Both the position numbers and the translations under genes were made by a program. From assembly GCA_028282805.1 (NCBI GenBank), contig JANQHD010000054.1, forward strand, positions 62,001 through 126,000: a stretch of 64,000 nucleotides of DNA. The letters are read 5' to 3'. Origin of the DNA: Phycisphaeraceae bacterium (GTDB taxonomy: Bacteria > Planctomycetota > Phycisphaerae > Phycisphaerales > Zrk34). Below the pieces are notes generated by a model. That model worked only from the letters and a program-made list of their open reading frames with translations. It did no database searches and was not told the DNA's origin. Positions 28,784-36,870 of the stretch are shown piece after piece; the first letter of the stretch is position 1, and each line of letters opens with the position of its first letter.

Positions 28784-29501
28784 ACAGGCCGGCCGCCACG
28801 GGCTGGTGTCGCTGTCGGACTGGCTGGGGGCGCCGGTCGGCGAGGTGATCGCCGACGACGCCGACCGACAGTTGGTGCGGTTGGGCGACTGGTACCTCAA
28901 GCGCATACGCAACGAAAAGCTCGGCCGCGCGCTGCGGCCGCTGGCGCGTTTCATGCCGCCCATGGGCGTGGCCGTGCGCGAGGCGGCGCTGCTCGCTGCG
29001 ATGCGAAAGCGCGACATCGACGCCGCCCGGCCGCTGGCCTGGGGCCAACGCCTCGGCAAGGGCGCTCGCGTGGAAAGCTTCATCGCCACCCTTGCGGTCG
29101 AAGGCCGCGGCCTCGACGCCGTGATCGACACCGACGGCACGCCGCGGTGGTGGTCGCGCCTCGGCACGCTCGTGGGCCGCGCCAACCACGCCGGGTTCTT
29201 CCAGGTCGTGCGGTTGAAAGACGTGATCGTCGCCCCCGCCGATCGGCTGGTGCTCATCGACCGCGAAGCGGCGACCCCCAGGCCCGTTCGCGTCACGCTC
29301 GGCCGGTGCGCCAAGTGCCTGGCGCGTTCTTACGCCAAGCTCACCCGCGACCGCGGCGCGTTGACCGACGAACAGGTTGGTGCGTTTATCGAAGGTTACG
29401 CCGGAGCGCACCCGTGCGATCAAACCCGGTTGCTTGCGGCGATCAACCAACGGCTGTCGCGCATCCGCAAGCACCGGCGTTATCAAACGAAGGCGATCTA
29501 A
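28755..29501 (+). CDS. LPS-kinase-like (WaaP/KdkA/InaA) protein
   Basis: 248 residues resembling lipopolysaccharide core or Kdo kinases, which have a protein-kinase-like fold. Possible landmarks are an ATP-site Lys in VRLGDWYLKRIR, a catalytic-loop-like NHAGFFQVVRLKD and a metal-binding-like LVLIDRE. The classical HGDL/HRDLY loop is degenerate, so activity is uncertain. It starts with TTG at 28755 inside the methyltransferase gene. The C-terminus is very basic. It converges with the next gene; their stop codons overlap. Confidence 0.6.
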   Translation: MLHIEPAIAEQAGRHGLVSLSDWLGAPVGEVIADDADRQLVRLGDWYLKRIRNEKLGRALRPLARFMPPMGVAVREAALLAAMRKRDIDAARPLAWGQRLGKGARVESFIATLAVEGRGLDAVIDTDGTPRWWSRLGTLVGRANHAGFFQVVRLKDVIVAPADRLVLIDREAATPRPVRVTLGRCAKCLARSYAKLTRDRGALTDEQVGAFIEGYAGAHPCDQTRLLAAINQRLSRIRKHRRYQTKAI

Positions 29502-29857
29502 GCCTCGGGCAGCGGCGGGGGAAGGTCCGGCCGCGCCGCGCCGCAGTTCCAGCAGTTGGTGAACTGCCGTTCGATCTGCTCGTCGCACTGCGGGCATGGC
29601 CACGGCGGCGGGTCGGGCGCATCGGAAGGCCCGCCCTTGCCGCCCCGCACGAACCGTTCGAGGATCGGCTTGGCGCGCTCGGCGTCCCGCTCGTCGATCC
29701 AGACCGATGGCATCGTCTCGATGGTGACCGGGATGTCGCCGCGGGCGGCGCCGAGCGTGTCGCCCATCACCGTGGCCTTGACCCGGGCTTGTTCGAGCAG
29801 GCCGCACAGGTGGTGGGCGAGCATCGAGTCGCCGGCGTAAAGCTTGATCAGCGCCAT
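29498..29857 (-). CDS. DUF2007-type protein with C-terminal zinc ribbon
   Basis: 119 residues. The N-terminal part (ALIKLYAGDSMLAHHLCGLLEQARVKATV, split here only by position) has the DUF2007 putative signal-transducing pattern, a small ferredoxin-like fold. A Pro-rich linker leads to a zinc ribbon with two CxxC pairs (CPQC and CWNC). The start at 29857 has GGGAGG upstream. The partner is unknown. Confidence 0.78.
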   Translation of the reverse strand: MALIKLYAGDSMLAHHLCGLLEQARVKATVMGDTLGAARGDIPVTIETMPSVWIDERDAERAKPILERFVRGGKGGPSDAPDPPPWPCPQCDEQIERQFTNCWNCGAARPDLPPPLPEA

Positions 29858-29885
29858 ACGCACCTCCCGCACGATTATACGCACG

Positions 29886-29912
29886 AAAAACGGCCGCGCG
29901 CGAGCGCAGCCG
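29886..29912 (-). terminator. Rho-independent terminator of glnA
   Basis: On the minus strand a 9-bp stem with one G-U pair (CGGCTGCGC/GCGCGGCCG, loop TCGC) is followed by TTTTT. It lies about 26 bases after the glnA stop. Confidence 0.75.
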
Positions 29913-29938
29913 CTTCTTTGTTGATTCGGGGCTATCGC

Positions 29939-31351
29939 TTAGATGTCGTAGTACATCATGAACTCGTAGGGGTGCGGGCGCAGGCGCAGGGCGTCGACCT
30001 CGTTCTCCATCTTGTAGTCGATCCACGTCTCGATCACGTCCTGCGTAAACACGTCGCCCTTGGTGAGGAACTCGTGGTCGTCGTCGAGCGCGTCGAGCGC
30101 CTCTTCGAGGCTGCCGGGCGTCTGCGGGATGCCCGCCGCCTCTTCCGGGTCGAGGTCGTAGATGTTCACGTCGAGCGGCGAGCCGGGGTCGAGCTTGTTC
30201 TCGACGCCGTCGATCGCGGCCATGAGCATCGCGCTGAACGCGAGGTACGGGTTGGCGGTGGGGTCGGGGCAGCGGAACTCGAAGCGCTTGGCCTTGGGGC
30301 TGGGCGAGTACATGGGGATGCGCACCGCCGCCGAGCGGTTGCGCTGCGAGTAGGCGATGTTGACCGGCGCCTCGTAGCCGGGCACGAGGCGTTTGTAGCT
30401 GTTGGTCGAGGGGTTGGTGAAGGCGATCAGCGCCTTGGCGTGCTTGATGATGCCGCCGATGGCGTGCATGGCCATCTCGCTCATGCCCGCGTAGCCGTCG
30501 CCGGCAAACAAGGGCTGGTTGTCCTTCCAGATCGACAGGTGGGTGTGCATGCCCGAGCCGTTGTCGGCGTAGATGGGCTTGGGCATGAAGCAGGCGCTCA
30601 GGCCGTACTTCGCGGCGGTGTTCTTGATGATGTACTTGTACTTCATCATGTTGTCCGCCATGGTCACCAGCGGGCTGAAACGCATGTCGATCTCGCACTG
30701 GCCGCCGCTGGCCACCTCGTGGTGGTGGCACTCGACGTCGATGCCCGCGTCGATCATGTGCAGCACCATCTCGCTGCGCACGTCCATCAGCGTGTCGCTC
30801 GGCGGGCAGGGGAAGTAGCCCTCCTTGTAGCGGATCTTGTGCCCGAGGTTGGGCATCTCGTCGGTGCCGCTGTTCCAGATGCCCTCGATCGAGTCGACCT
30901 GGTAGAACGTGCCGTTGGGCTGCGCGTCGTAACGGACGTCGTTGAACAGGAAGAACTCGGCCTCGGGGCCCATGTAGCACGTGTCGCCGAGCCCGGTGTT
31001 CTGCATGTAAGCGACGGCCTTCTTGGCGATGTTGCGCGGGTCGCGGGTGTAGTCCTCGCGCGTGATCGGGTCCTGGATGTTGCAGATCAGCACCAGCGTG
31101 TTGTTCTCGAGGAACGGGTCGATGAACACCGTGTCCGGCTGGGGCATGAGCAGCATGTCCGACTCGTTGATCGCCTGCCAGCCGCGGATCGACGAGCCGT
31201 CGAACCCGAACCCGTCGCTGAAGCACGCCTCGGTCAGCTCCGAGATCGGGTAGCTGGTGTTCTGCCACATGCCGGGGAAGTCCATGAAGCGCAGATCGAG
31301 GATCTTGCAGTCATGTTCCTTCGCGAGGGCGACGACTTCTTTGGGTGTCAT
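29939..31351 (-). CDS. glnA: Type I glutamine synthetase
   Basis: 470 residues; makes glutamine from glutamate, ammonia and ATP as a dodecamer. Motifs include [46 protein letters not shown] and the C-terminal [12 protein letters not shown]. Tyr398 in [10 protein letters not shown] aligns with the adenylylation site of the enterobacterial enzyme (NLYDLPPEEA), so the activity is probably switched by a GlnE-type enzyme; a candidate is encoded at 25211-27508. The start at 31351 has GGAGG seven to ten bases upstream. Confidence 0.97.
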   Translation of the reverse strand: MTPKEVVALAKEHDCKILDLRFMDFPGMWQNTSYPISELTEACFSDGFGFDGSSIRGWQAINESDMLLMPQPDTVFIDPFLENNTLVLICNIQDPITREDYTRDPRNIAKKAVAYMQNTGLGDTCYMGPEAEFFLFNDVRYDAQPNGTFYQVDSIEGIWNSGTDEMPNLGHKIRYKEGYFPCPPSDTLMDVRSEMVLHMIDAGIDVECHHHEVASGGQCEIDMRFSPLVTMADNMMKYKYIIKNTAAKYGLSACFMPKPIYADNGSGMHTHLSIWKDNQPLFAGDGYAGMSEMAMHAIGGIIKHAKALIAFTNPSTNSYKRLVPGYEAPVNIAYSQRNRSAAVRIPMYSPSPKAKRFEFRCPDPTANPYLAFSAMLMAAIDGVENKLDPGSPLDVNIYDLDPEEAAGIPQTPGSLEEALDALDDDHEFLTKGDVFTQDVIETWIDYKMENEVDALRLRPHPYEFMMYYDI

Positions 31352-31567
31352 AAGCCTGTACCTCCGTGGGTTGCGAGATGTCGACGTGCAACCGTGCGCG
31401 CGAACGGTTGTCGAAGTGTTTTCCGGTCGAAACGACCCAACGCATGCCCGCGGCCATGACGCAACAGAAATGAGTGCCGGGGCACGCCTTGAGTTTATCA
31501 CACGCATTGTGGGCGCAACAGCAAAATCACGGCGTGGCGCACGGCAAACGCGGTTGCCTCAAATGAA

Positions 31568-31597
31568 AAGGACGCTGCCTAAAAAGGCAGCGTCCTT
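31568..31597 (-). terminator. Rho-independent terminator of the type II glutamine synthetase gene
   Basis: Perfect 13-bp stem AAGGACGCTGCCT/AGGCAGCGTCCTT (31568-31580 and 31585-31597) with a four-base loop. On the minus strand the stem ends in TT and is followed by TTCATTT. It separates this gene from the downstream glnA, so the two glutamine synthetases are probably transcribed separately. Confidence 0.8.
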
Positions 31598-31620
31598 CGT
31601 GGTACGGGTTGTATGCGAGA

Positions 31621-32652
31621 TCAGGCGGTGGCTGCGGCCGCGACGTCGGCGCCCTTGACCGTGCGGATGATCACCGCGGCGACCTTGTACGGGTCGGCGT
31701 TGGAGGCGGGGCGGCGGTCTTCGAGCCAGCCCTTCCAGCCGGATTCGACGGTCGCCACGGGGATGCGGATCGACGCGCCGCGGTCGGAGATGCCGAAGCT
31801 GAACTTGTCGATCGACTGGGTTTCGTGCAGGCCGGTCAGGCGCTGATCGTTCTCGGCGCCGTAGACCGAGATGTGCTCTTTGATGCGGGGCTCGAAGGCC
31901 TTGCAGACCTGCTCGTAGACCTCCTGGCTGCCGCAGGTGCGGAGCAGGGTGTTGGAGAAGTTGGCGTGCATGCCTGAGCCGTTCCAGTCGCCCTTGATCG
32001 GCTTGCAGTGCCAGTCGATCGACAGGCCGTACTCTTCACCGACGCGCTCGAGCAGGTAGCGCGCGACCCAAGTCTCGTCGCCGGCGGACTTGGCGCCCTT
32101 GGCGAAGACCTGGAACTCCCACTGGCCCATCATCACCTCGGCGTTGATGCCCTCGACGTTGATGCCGGCTTCGAGGCACTGGTCGAGGTGCTTCTCGACC
32201 ATCTCGCGGGCGATGGCGTTCTCGGCGCCGACCGAGCAGTAGTAGGGGCCTTGGGGGCCGGGGAAGCCGCCGGAGGGGAAGCCGACCGGGCGGTGGGTCG
32301 AGGGGTCCATGATCACGTATTCCTGCTCGAAGCCGAACCAGAAATCGTCGTCGTCGTCTTCGATGGTGGCGCGGCCGTTCGATTCGTGCGGCGTGCCGTC
32401 GGGGTTGAGCACCTCGGTCATCACCAGCCAACCGTTCTTGCGGGCCGGGTCCGGGAACAACGCCACGGGCTGGAGCAGGCAATCCGAGCTGCCGCCTTCG
32501 GCCTGCTCGGTCGACGAGCCGTCGAACGACCAGACGGGGCATTCTTCGAGCGTGCCGCCGAAGTCGGAGGCGATGCGGGTCTTGCTGCGGAGCGACTGCG
32601 TGGGCTTGTAACCGTCCAACCAGATGTACTCGAGCTTGGCCTTACCACTCAT
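31621..32652 (-). CDS. Type II (eukaryote-type) glutamine synthetase
   Basis: 343 residues, much shorter than GlnA and of the decameric GSII class known from eukaryotes, rhizobia, streptomycetes and some planctomycetes. Motifs: EYIWLDGYKPTQSLRSKTR, the DGSST loop (WSFDGSSTEQAEG), FGFEQEYVIMD, and GDWNGSGMHANFSN. It lacks the adenylylation loop, so it should escape GlnE control. The ATG at 32652 is preceded by AAAGGAA at about 9 bases. The upstream 457 bases are free of genes and hold its likely promoter. Confidence 0.95.
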   Translation of the reverse strand: MSGKAKLEYIWLDGYKPTQSLRSKTRIASDFGGTLEECPVWSFDGSSTEQAEGGSSDCLLQPVALFPDPARKNGWLVMTEVLNPDGTPHESNGRATIEDDDDDFWFGFEQEYVIMDPSTHRPVGFPSGGFPGPQGPYYCSVGAENAIAREMVEKHLDQCLEAGINVEGINAEVMMGQWEFQVFAKGAKSAGDETWVARYLLERVGEEYGLSIDWHCKPIKGDWNGSGMHANFSNTLLRTCGSQEVYEQVCKAFEPRIKEHISVYGAENDQRLTGLHETQSIDKFSFGISDRGASIRIPVATVESGWKGWLEDRRPASNADPYKVAAVIIRTVKGADVAAAATA

Positions 32653-33109
32653 GATGACTGTTCCTTTTTCCCTTATGCAAAAGTACCGTTGAAGGATTGG
32701 GGTGTGCTTCCGTGCCAACTGGGGTGGCCCGTACATCGCCGGTGGATCACCGGCCCGAGCCGTTCCGTGGGCGTGACATAATAGTGCAAGGCCAATGCCG
32801 TGTACAGCGCAAATTAAGCACATTCCTAAAAAGTCGCGTATAAGATGTAGGCATGAGCTGAAAACGGCTCGACTTCATGGCACATGTCACATTTTAGTGC
32901 ATAAATAATAGGCAAATATCCATGCAAAATATGGGCATGGCGCGCTATTTAGGCAGAATCTCACTCGGCACCCCCGATTGCAGCTCGTTATCAGCGGCGG
33001 GTCGATCGTCTCCGCCGGCATTGATCAGCCGCCGATGCCCAACCATTGCGCGGCTGCGCACCGGTGCGAGGCGGGCGCTCGGGCGGTCGTCCGAGTGTGG
33101 TGGGGCGAT
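32653..33109. other. Intergenic control region upstream of the type II glutamine synthetase
   Basis: A 457-base stretch without a gene between two minus-strand genes. Bases about 32815-32960 are clearly A+T-rich against the G+C-rich surroundings. The A+T-rich part contains short inverted repeats such as CCATGC/GCATGG (32920-32925 and 32935-32940). The word AGTGCA recurs at 32783 and 32895. It probably controls the glutamine synthetase gene; no known nitrogen-regulator box could be assigned. The remainder, next to adk, shows nothing recognisable. Confidence 0.5.
32778..32806 (-). promoter_or_regulatory. Possible promoter of the type II glutamine synthetase gene
   Basis: On the minus strand TGTACA (32806-32801), 17 bases, then TATTAT (32783-32778). 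The -10 box is good and the -35 box partial. The leader would be about 120 bases. Confidence 0.35.
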
Positions 33110-33751
33110 TTACGCCGGCGGCAGGTTCAGCGCCTCGCGGATCTGGGCTTGCACCTGTTCCATCGTGCCGTCGCCGTCGACGTGGATGACCAGTTCCTTG
33201 CCCTCGAACAGCTCGAGCGTGGGCTCGGTCTTGGTCTTGTAGTCGTGCAGGCGTTTGCGCAGGGCTTGCTCGGTGTCGTCCTCGCGCGTGACCAGTTCGC
33301 CGCCGCACACGTCGCACACGCCCTCGGTCTCCGGCCGGTGGTGCATGAGGTTGTAATCCAACCCGCACTTGGCGCACTTGCGCCGGGCCAGGGCGCGGGC
33401 GACGACGATGTCGTCCGGCACGTCGATGTGGATCACCGCGTCGACGTCGTAGCTCTCCAGAAAGAACTCGGCCTGCGTGGCGTTGCGGGGGAAGCCGTCG
33501 AGGATGAAGCCGAAGTTCCAGTCGTGCTCGTCGAGGCGGTTTTGGACGATCTGGTCGACGATCTCGTCGTCGACCAGCTTGCCCGCGGCCATGATGCGCT
33601 TGATCTTCGCCGCGAGCTTCGTGTGGGCCTGCACGTTCCAGCGGAAGATGTCGCCCACGGAGATGTGCACGAGGTCGAACGCGTCGGCGAGCATCTTCGC
33701 TTGTGTGCCTTTGCCGCAACCTTGCGGGCCCATGATGATGTACTTGTGCAT
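33110..33751 (-). CDS. adk: Adenylate kinase, zinc-type LID
   Basis: 213 residues; interconverts ATP, ADP and AMP. The P-loop is MGPQGCGKGTQAKML, the NMP-binding motif FILDGFPRNATQAE. The LID carries the four-cysteine zinc site (CAKCGLDYN and CDVCGGE) of Gram-positive-type kinases. ATG at 33751; GGAG lies about 9 bases upstream. It follows ppk2 by 83 bases on the same strand, and both enzymes handle nucleotide phosphates. Confidence 0.97.
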   Translation of the reverse strand: MHKYIIMGPQGCGKGTQAKMLADAFDLVHISVGDIFRWNVQAHTKLAAKIKRIMAAGKLVDDEIVDQIVQNRLDEHDWNFGFILDGFPRNATQAEFFLESYDVDAVIHIDVPDDIVVARALARRKCAKCGLDYNLMHHRPETEGVCDVCGGELVTREDDTEQALRKRLHDYKTKTEPTLELFEGKELVIHVDGDGTMEQVQAQIREALNLPPA

Positions 33752-33834
33752 GACGCGCGGCTCCGTTTGCGGACGGGGTAACCGATAGCATAACGCGGCA
33801 AGCCGCGCCGCTGAATGGGAAAAGTTCCGGGCGG

Positions 33835-34638
33835 TTAATAGATTTCCGGCACGAACGTCTGGTCTTCCAGCGGCGGGCGGACGTAGCCGCCCTCGGTTTG
33901 GCGCTGGGGCAGTTCGATCGGCTCGGGGGTCAGGTCCTCGTAGGGGATCATGCTCAGCAGGTGGTGGATCACGTTCAGCCGGGCCTTGCGCTTCACGTCG
34001 GAGTTGACCACGTACCACGGGGCCTGCTTGATGTCGGTGTGCGCGAACATCACGTCCTTGGCCTTGGAATACTCCGCCCACTTGCTGCGCGACTCGAGGT
34101 CCATCGGGCTCAGCTTCCACCGCTTGGTCGGGTCTTCGATGCGCGACTGGAAGCGGCGTTCCTGTTCCTCGTCGCTGACGGAGAACCAGTACTTGATCAG
34201 GTTGATGCCGCTGCGTATGAGCATGCGTTCGAACTCGGGGCACGAGCGGAGGAACTCCTGGTGCTCGTCCTCGGTGCAGAAGCCCATGACGTGCTCGACG
34301 CCCGCGCGGTTGTACCAGCTGCGATCGAACAGCACGATCTCGCCCGCCGCCGGCAGGTGCGCCACGTAACGCTGGAAGTACCACTGCGTCTTCTCGCGCT
34401 CGGTCGGCGTCGGCAACGCCACGACCTTCACCACACGCGGGTTGCAGCACTCGGTGATCCGCTTGATCGCGCCGCCCTTGCCGGCCGCGTCGCGCCCCTC
34501 GAACAGCACCACCGCGCGGTAGCCCGTGGCCCTGATCCACTCCTGCATCTTCACCAGCTCGACTTGCAGCTTGACCAGTTCGCGTTCGTAATCGCGCCGG
34601 CTGAGCTTGGCGGTGTCCGGTTGGTCGTTTTCGCCCAT
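33835..34638 (-). CDS. ppk2: Polyphosphate kinase 2
   Basis: 267 residues, a one-domain PPK2 that phosphorylates nucleotides with polyphosphate (or the reverse). Walker A is LFEGRDAAGKGGAIKRI, Walker B LFDRSWYNRAGVEHVMGFC, and the lid-like region is RIEDPTKRWKLSP. The enzyme class (ADP- or AMP-phosphorylating) cannot be told with certainty. No clear Shine-Dalgarno sequence precedes the ATG at 34638. Neighbour adk would complete an AMP/ADP/ATP cycle. Confidence 0.95.
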   Translation of the reverse strand: MGENDQPDTAKLSRRDYERELVKLQVELVKMQEWIRATGYRAVVLFEGRDAAGKGGAIKRITECCNPRVVKVVALPTPTEREKTQWYFQRYVAHLPAAGEIVLFDRSWYNRAGVEHVMGFCTEDEHQEFLRSCPEFERMLIRSGINLIKYWFSVSDEEQERRFQSRIEDPTKRWKLSPMDLESRSKWAEYSKAKDVMFAHTDIKQAPWYVVNSDVKRKARLNVIHHLLSMIPYEDLTPEPIELPQRQTEGGYVRPPLEDQTFVPEIY

Positions 34639-34708
34639 AACTTGTCCATCGGCGGAATCGAAGTGAGGGTGTGGTGCAAAACAGAATACCACGTTATCGC
34701 CGGCCCGG

Positions 34709-35584
34709 TCACCCGATCGTCCGCACCGCGCGGGCCGCGATGCCGAGCTCGCCGGCAACGCGGTCGGCCAGCGCCCGCGCGTCGTCGTCGCCCTCGGCCA
34801 CGATGAACATGCCCGCGCCGCTGCCGGTGATGTGCACGACCCGGCCGGTCGCCTGCGCCGCCGACGCCCGCGCTTCGCTGAGCATCGGTTCCACGGCGCA
34901 CGCCGGCTCGGCCAGGTCGTTGAAACACCCGCCCACGCGCACGTCGCCGCTGGCCGCCTTCCGCACCGCCGCCTCGTCGGCCGCACGCTCGACCGGCATG
35001 CAATCGAACATGCGGTACACCGCGCCGGTGTTGCAGTGCAGCCGCGGCGTGATCAGGCACAGGTCGATCGGCTCGTCGAGCGCGTGCGGTTGCAGTTGCT
35101 CGCCCAGGCCCGTCACGATCGCCGACCCGTCGGTAAAAAAGAACGCCAAATCACTGCCAAGCCGTGTGCTCAGCTCGATCAACCGCTCCGTGGGCAACTG
35201 CAAATCGAACAGCTCGTCGATCGTTTGCAGCATCGTCGCGCCGTTGCTCGAGCCGCCCGCCAGGCCGGCGCCCACGGGGATGCGCTTGCGGAACGTGACC
35301 GCGATCGGCAGCGTCCGGCCGGCCTCGGCTTCGAGTAGTTTATGGGCGCGGTAGGCGAGGTCTTTTTCGATGGGCCAATCGATCGTGCTGCGCACCGGTG
35401 CATCGTCGGCCCAGCCGATGTCGAACGTCGTTTCGCCGTCGGTCGGTTCGACGAGCAGGTCGTCGTACAGGTCCACGGCCACCATCCACGACGCGATGGG
35501 GTGGAAGCCGTCGTCGCGCGGCGGGCCGACCGAAAGCGCCAGGTTCACCTTGGCCGGGCAGCGGTAGATGATCGGGTCGGTCAT
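34709..35584 (-). CDS. ispE: 4-(Cytidine 5'-diphospho)-2-C-methyl-D-erythritol kinase
   Basis: 291 residues; GHMP kinase of the non-mevalonate isoprenoid pathway. The N-terminus CPAKVNLALSVG is the family motif 1. The ATP loop is PVGAGLAGGSSNGATML, and motif 3 is HITGSGAGMFIVA (glycine-rich end motif). The ATG at 35584 lies 7 bases after the stop of the upstream DUF1570 gene, so the two are probably co-transcribed. Confidence 0.95.
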   Translation of the reverse strand: MTDPIIYRCPAKVNLALSVGPPRDDGFHPIASWMVAVDLYDDLLVEPTDGETTFDIGWADDAPVRSTIDWPIEKDLAYRAHKLLEAEAGRTLPIAVTFRKRIPVGAGLAGGSSNGATMLQTIDELFDLQLPTERLIELSTRLGSDLAFFFTDGSAIVTGLGEQLQPHALDEPIDLCLITPRLHCNTGAVYRMFDCMPVERAADEAAVRKAASGDVRVGGCFNDLAEPACAVEPMLSEARASAAQATGRVVHITGSGAGMFIVAEGDDDARALADRVAGELGIAARAVRTIG

Positions 35585-35591
35585 GCCGCGG

Positions 35592-36800
35592 CTACTCCAG
35601 CACGACTTTCCACTGCGGGCGTTCGGCCTCGTTGAGCGTCCAGTCGATGCGGACAACCGCCTGCAGGCCCCGGATCACGATGGCGGGGGGGAGCTTGGCG
35701 TCTTTGTTTGGCAGCATCTTGATGCTGCTCGTGCGCCGGCGGTTGGTCGGTTGGGGCGCTTCGAACATCGTGTCGTCGGCCGCGTCGTACACTTCCCTGC
35801 CGCCATGGCTGCGGAGTTCGTACTTGAAGCCGATCGCGCGGAGCTTGGTCTTCAGCTCGTCCATCGACGCGACGGCCTGGTCTTGCGCGTAGAGCCGTTG
35901 CATGCCCGCCGCGAGGAACTCGAGCCGGCGCTGCGCGGTGTAGAGCGGGTCGGCCTCGAGCTGCATGACGTACTGCCGCCACTTTTTCTCGAAGGGCTCG
36001 TAGCTGCCGGGCCCGAACGCTTTTTCGAACGCCTGGGCCGACGACTGGCCCTTGTGGATGTTCGAGAGGTATTGCATGAACGCCTGTTGGTACTTGCCGC
36101 GCTCGCCGTGGACGAGGAAGTGCACGATCGACCACGACTGGGTGTACTGCATGCCGCCGTTGGGCGTGCCCATGTTGGCGTGCCACTGGGCGCTGGACAT
36201 GAGGATCACGTCCTTGAAGGGGATGGCGGTCTTGTTCTCGATCGCGCGTTGCAGGCTTTTGAGGCGTGCCTTGGGCACCTGGCCGGTGACGAACTTGCGG
36301 CCGATGAACGTGCCGGCGCCGAAGTACTCGGCCATGCCCTCGTTGGCCCACACCGGCAGCCGGCCGATCCGCGCGTAGGCGAACTGGTGGAATCCCTCGT
36401 GCTGCACCACGCTCCGCACGCGCGCCTCGTTCTGCCGGCCGACGAACGTGGCCAGCCCGTTCGCCCGCGAGTTGTAGAAGAACATGCCGCCGCTGTGTTC
36501 GCCGTCGATGCCGACGGACTTGAGGAAGGCGACGTAGCTTTGCTTGTCCTTGAACAGGTAGAACGGGAACCGCGTGCTGTTGCGCTGGCGGAAGCCCGCC
36601 TTCGACAGCCGGCGGTCGTACTCGTCGAACACCGCGTCCATGTGCGCCGCGTAGGGCTTGGCCTGTTCGAGAGTCAGGTTGGTGTACACCACGTACCGGC
36701 GCGACTCGAACTTGGTCAGCGCCGGCTTTTGTGCCACGGTTACGACCGCGGGCATCAGCAGGGCGATTACGAGGAACGAAATGGCGGTCCGTGTGCTCAT
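35592..36800 (-). CDS. Secreted DUF1570 zinc-protease-like protein
   Basis: 402 residues with a signal peptide (about 1-23, ending TVA/QKP). The core has a zinc-peptidase motif HEGFH (about residues 133-137 in VVQHEGFHQFAY), followed by WANEGMAEYF, which supplies the third zinc ligand (Glu). This is the DUF1570 pattern, common in planctomycetes. The C-terminal 150 residues are not recognised. Substrates are unknown. A purine-rich AAGGAAAGG lies before the ATG. Confidence 0.85.
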   Translation of the reverse strand: MSTRTAISFLVIALLMPAVVTVAQKPALTKFESRRYVVYTNLTLEQAKPYAAHMDAVFDEYDRRLSKAGFRQRNSTRFPFYLFKDKQSYVAFLKSVGIDGEHSGGMFFYNSRANGLATFVGRQNEARVRSVVQHEGFHQFAYARIGRLPVWANEGMAEYFGAGTFIGRKFVTGQVPKARLKSLQRAIENKTAIPFKDVILMSSAQWHANMGTPNGGMQYTQSWSIVHFLVHGERGKYQQAFMQYLSNIHKGQSSAQAFEKAFGPGSYEPFEKKWRQYVMQLEADPLYTAQRRLEFLAAGMQRLYAQDQAVASMDELKTKLRAIGFKYELRSHGGREVYDAADDTMFEAPQPTNRRRTSSIKMLPNKDAKLPPAIVIRGLQAVVRIDWTLNEAERPQWKVVLE

Positions 36801-36870
36801 GCACCCTTTCCTTGGAACTTTGTCGGTATTTCTTTAGTCGATCAGTGATGCATGAAGGATATACGTACGA

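Noticed and set aside
33110-34540. A 476-codon frame joining adenylate kinase with upstream sequence
   Set aside because: The upstream part is an off-frame reading of ppk2; the kinase motif begins at the ATG at 33751.
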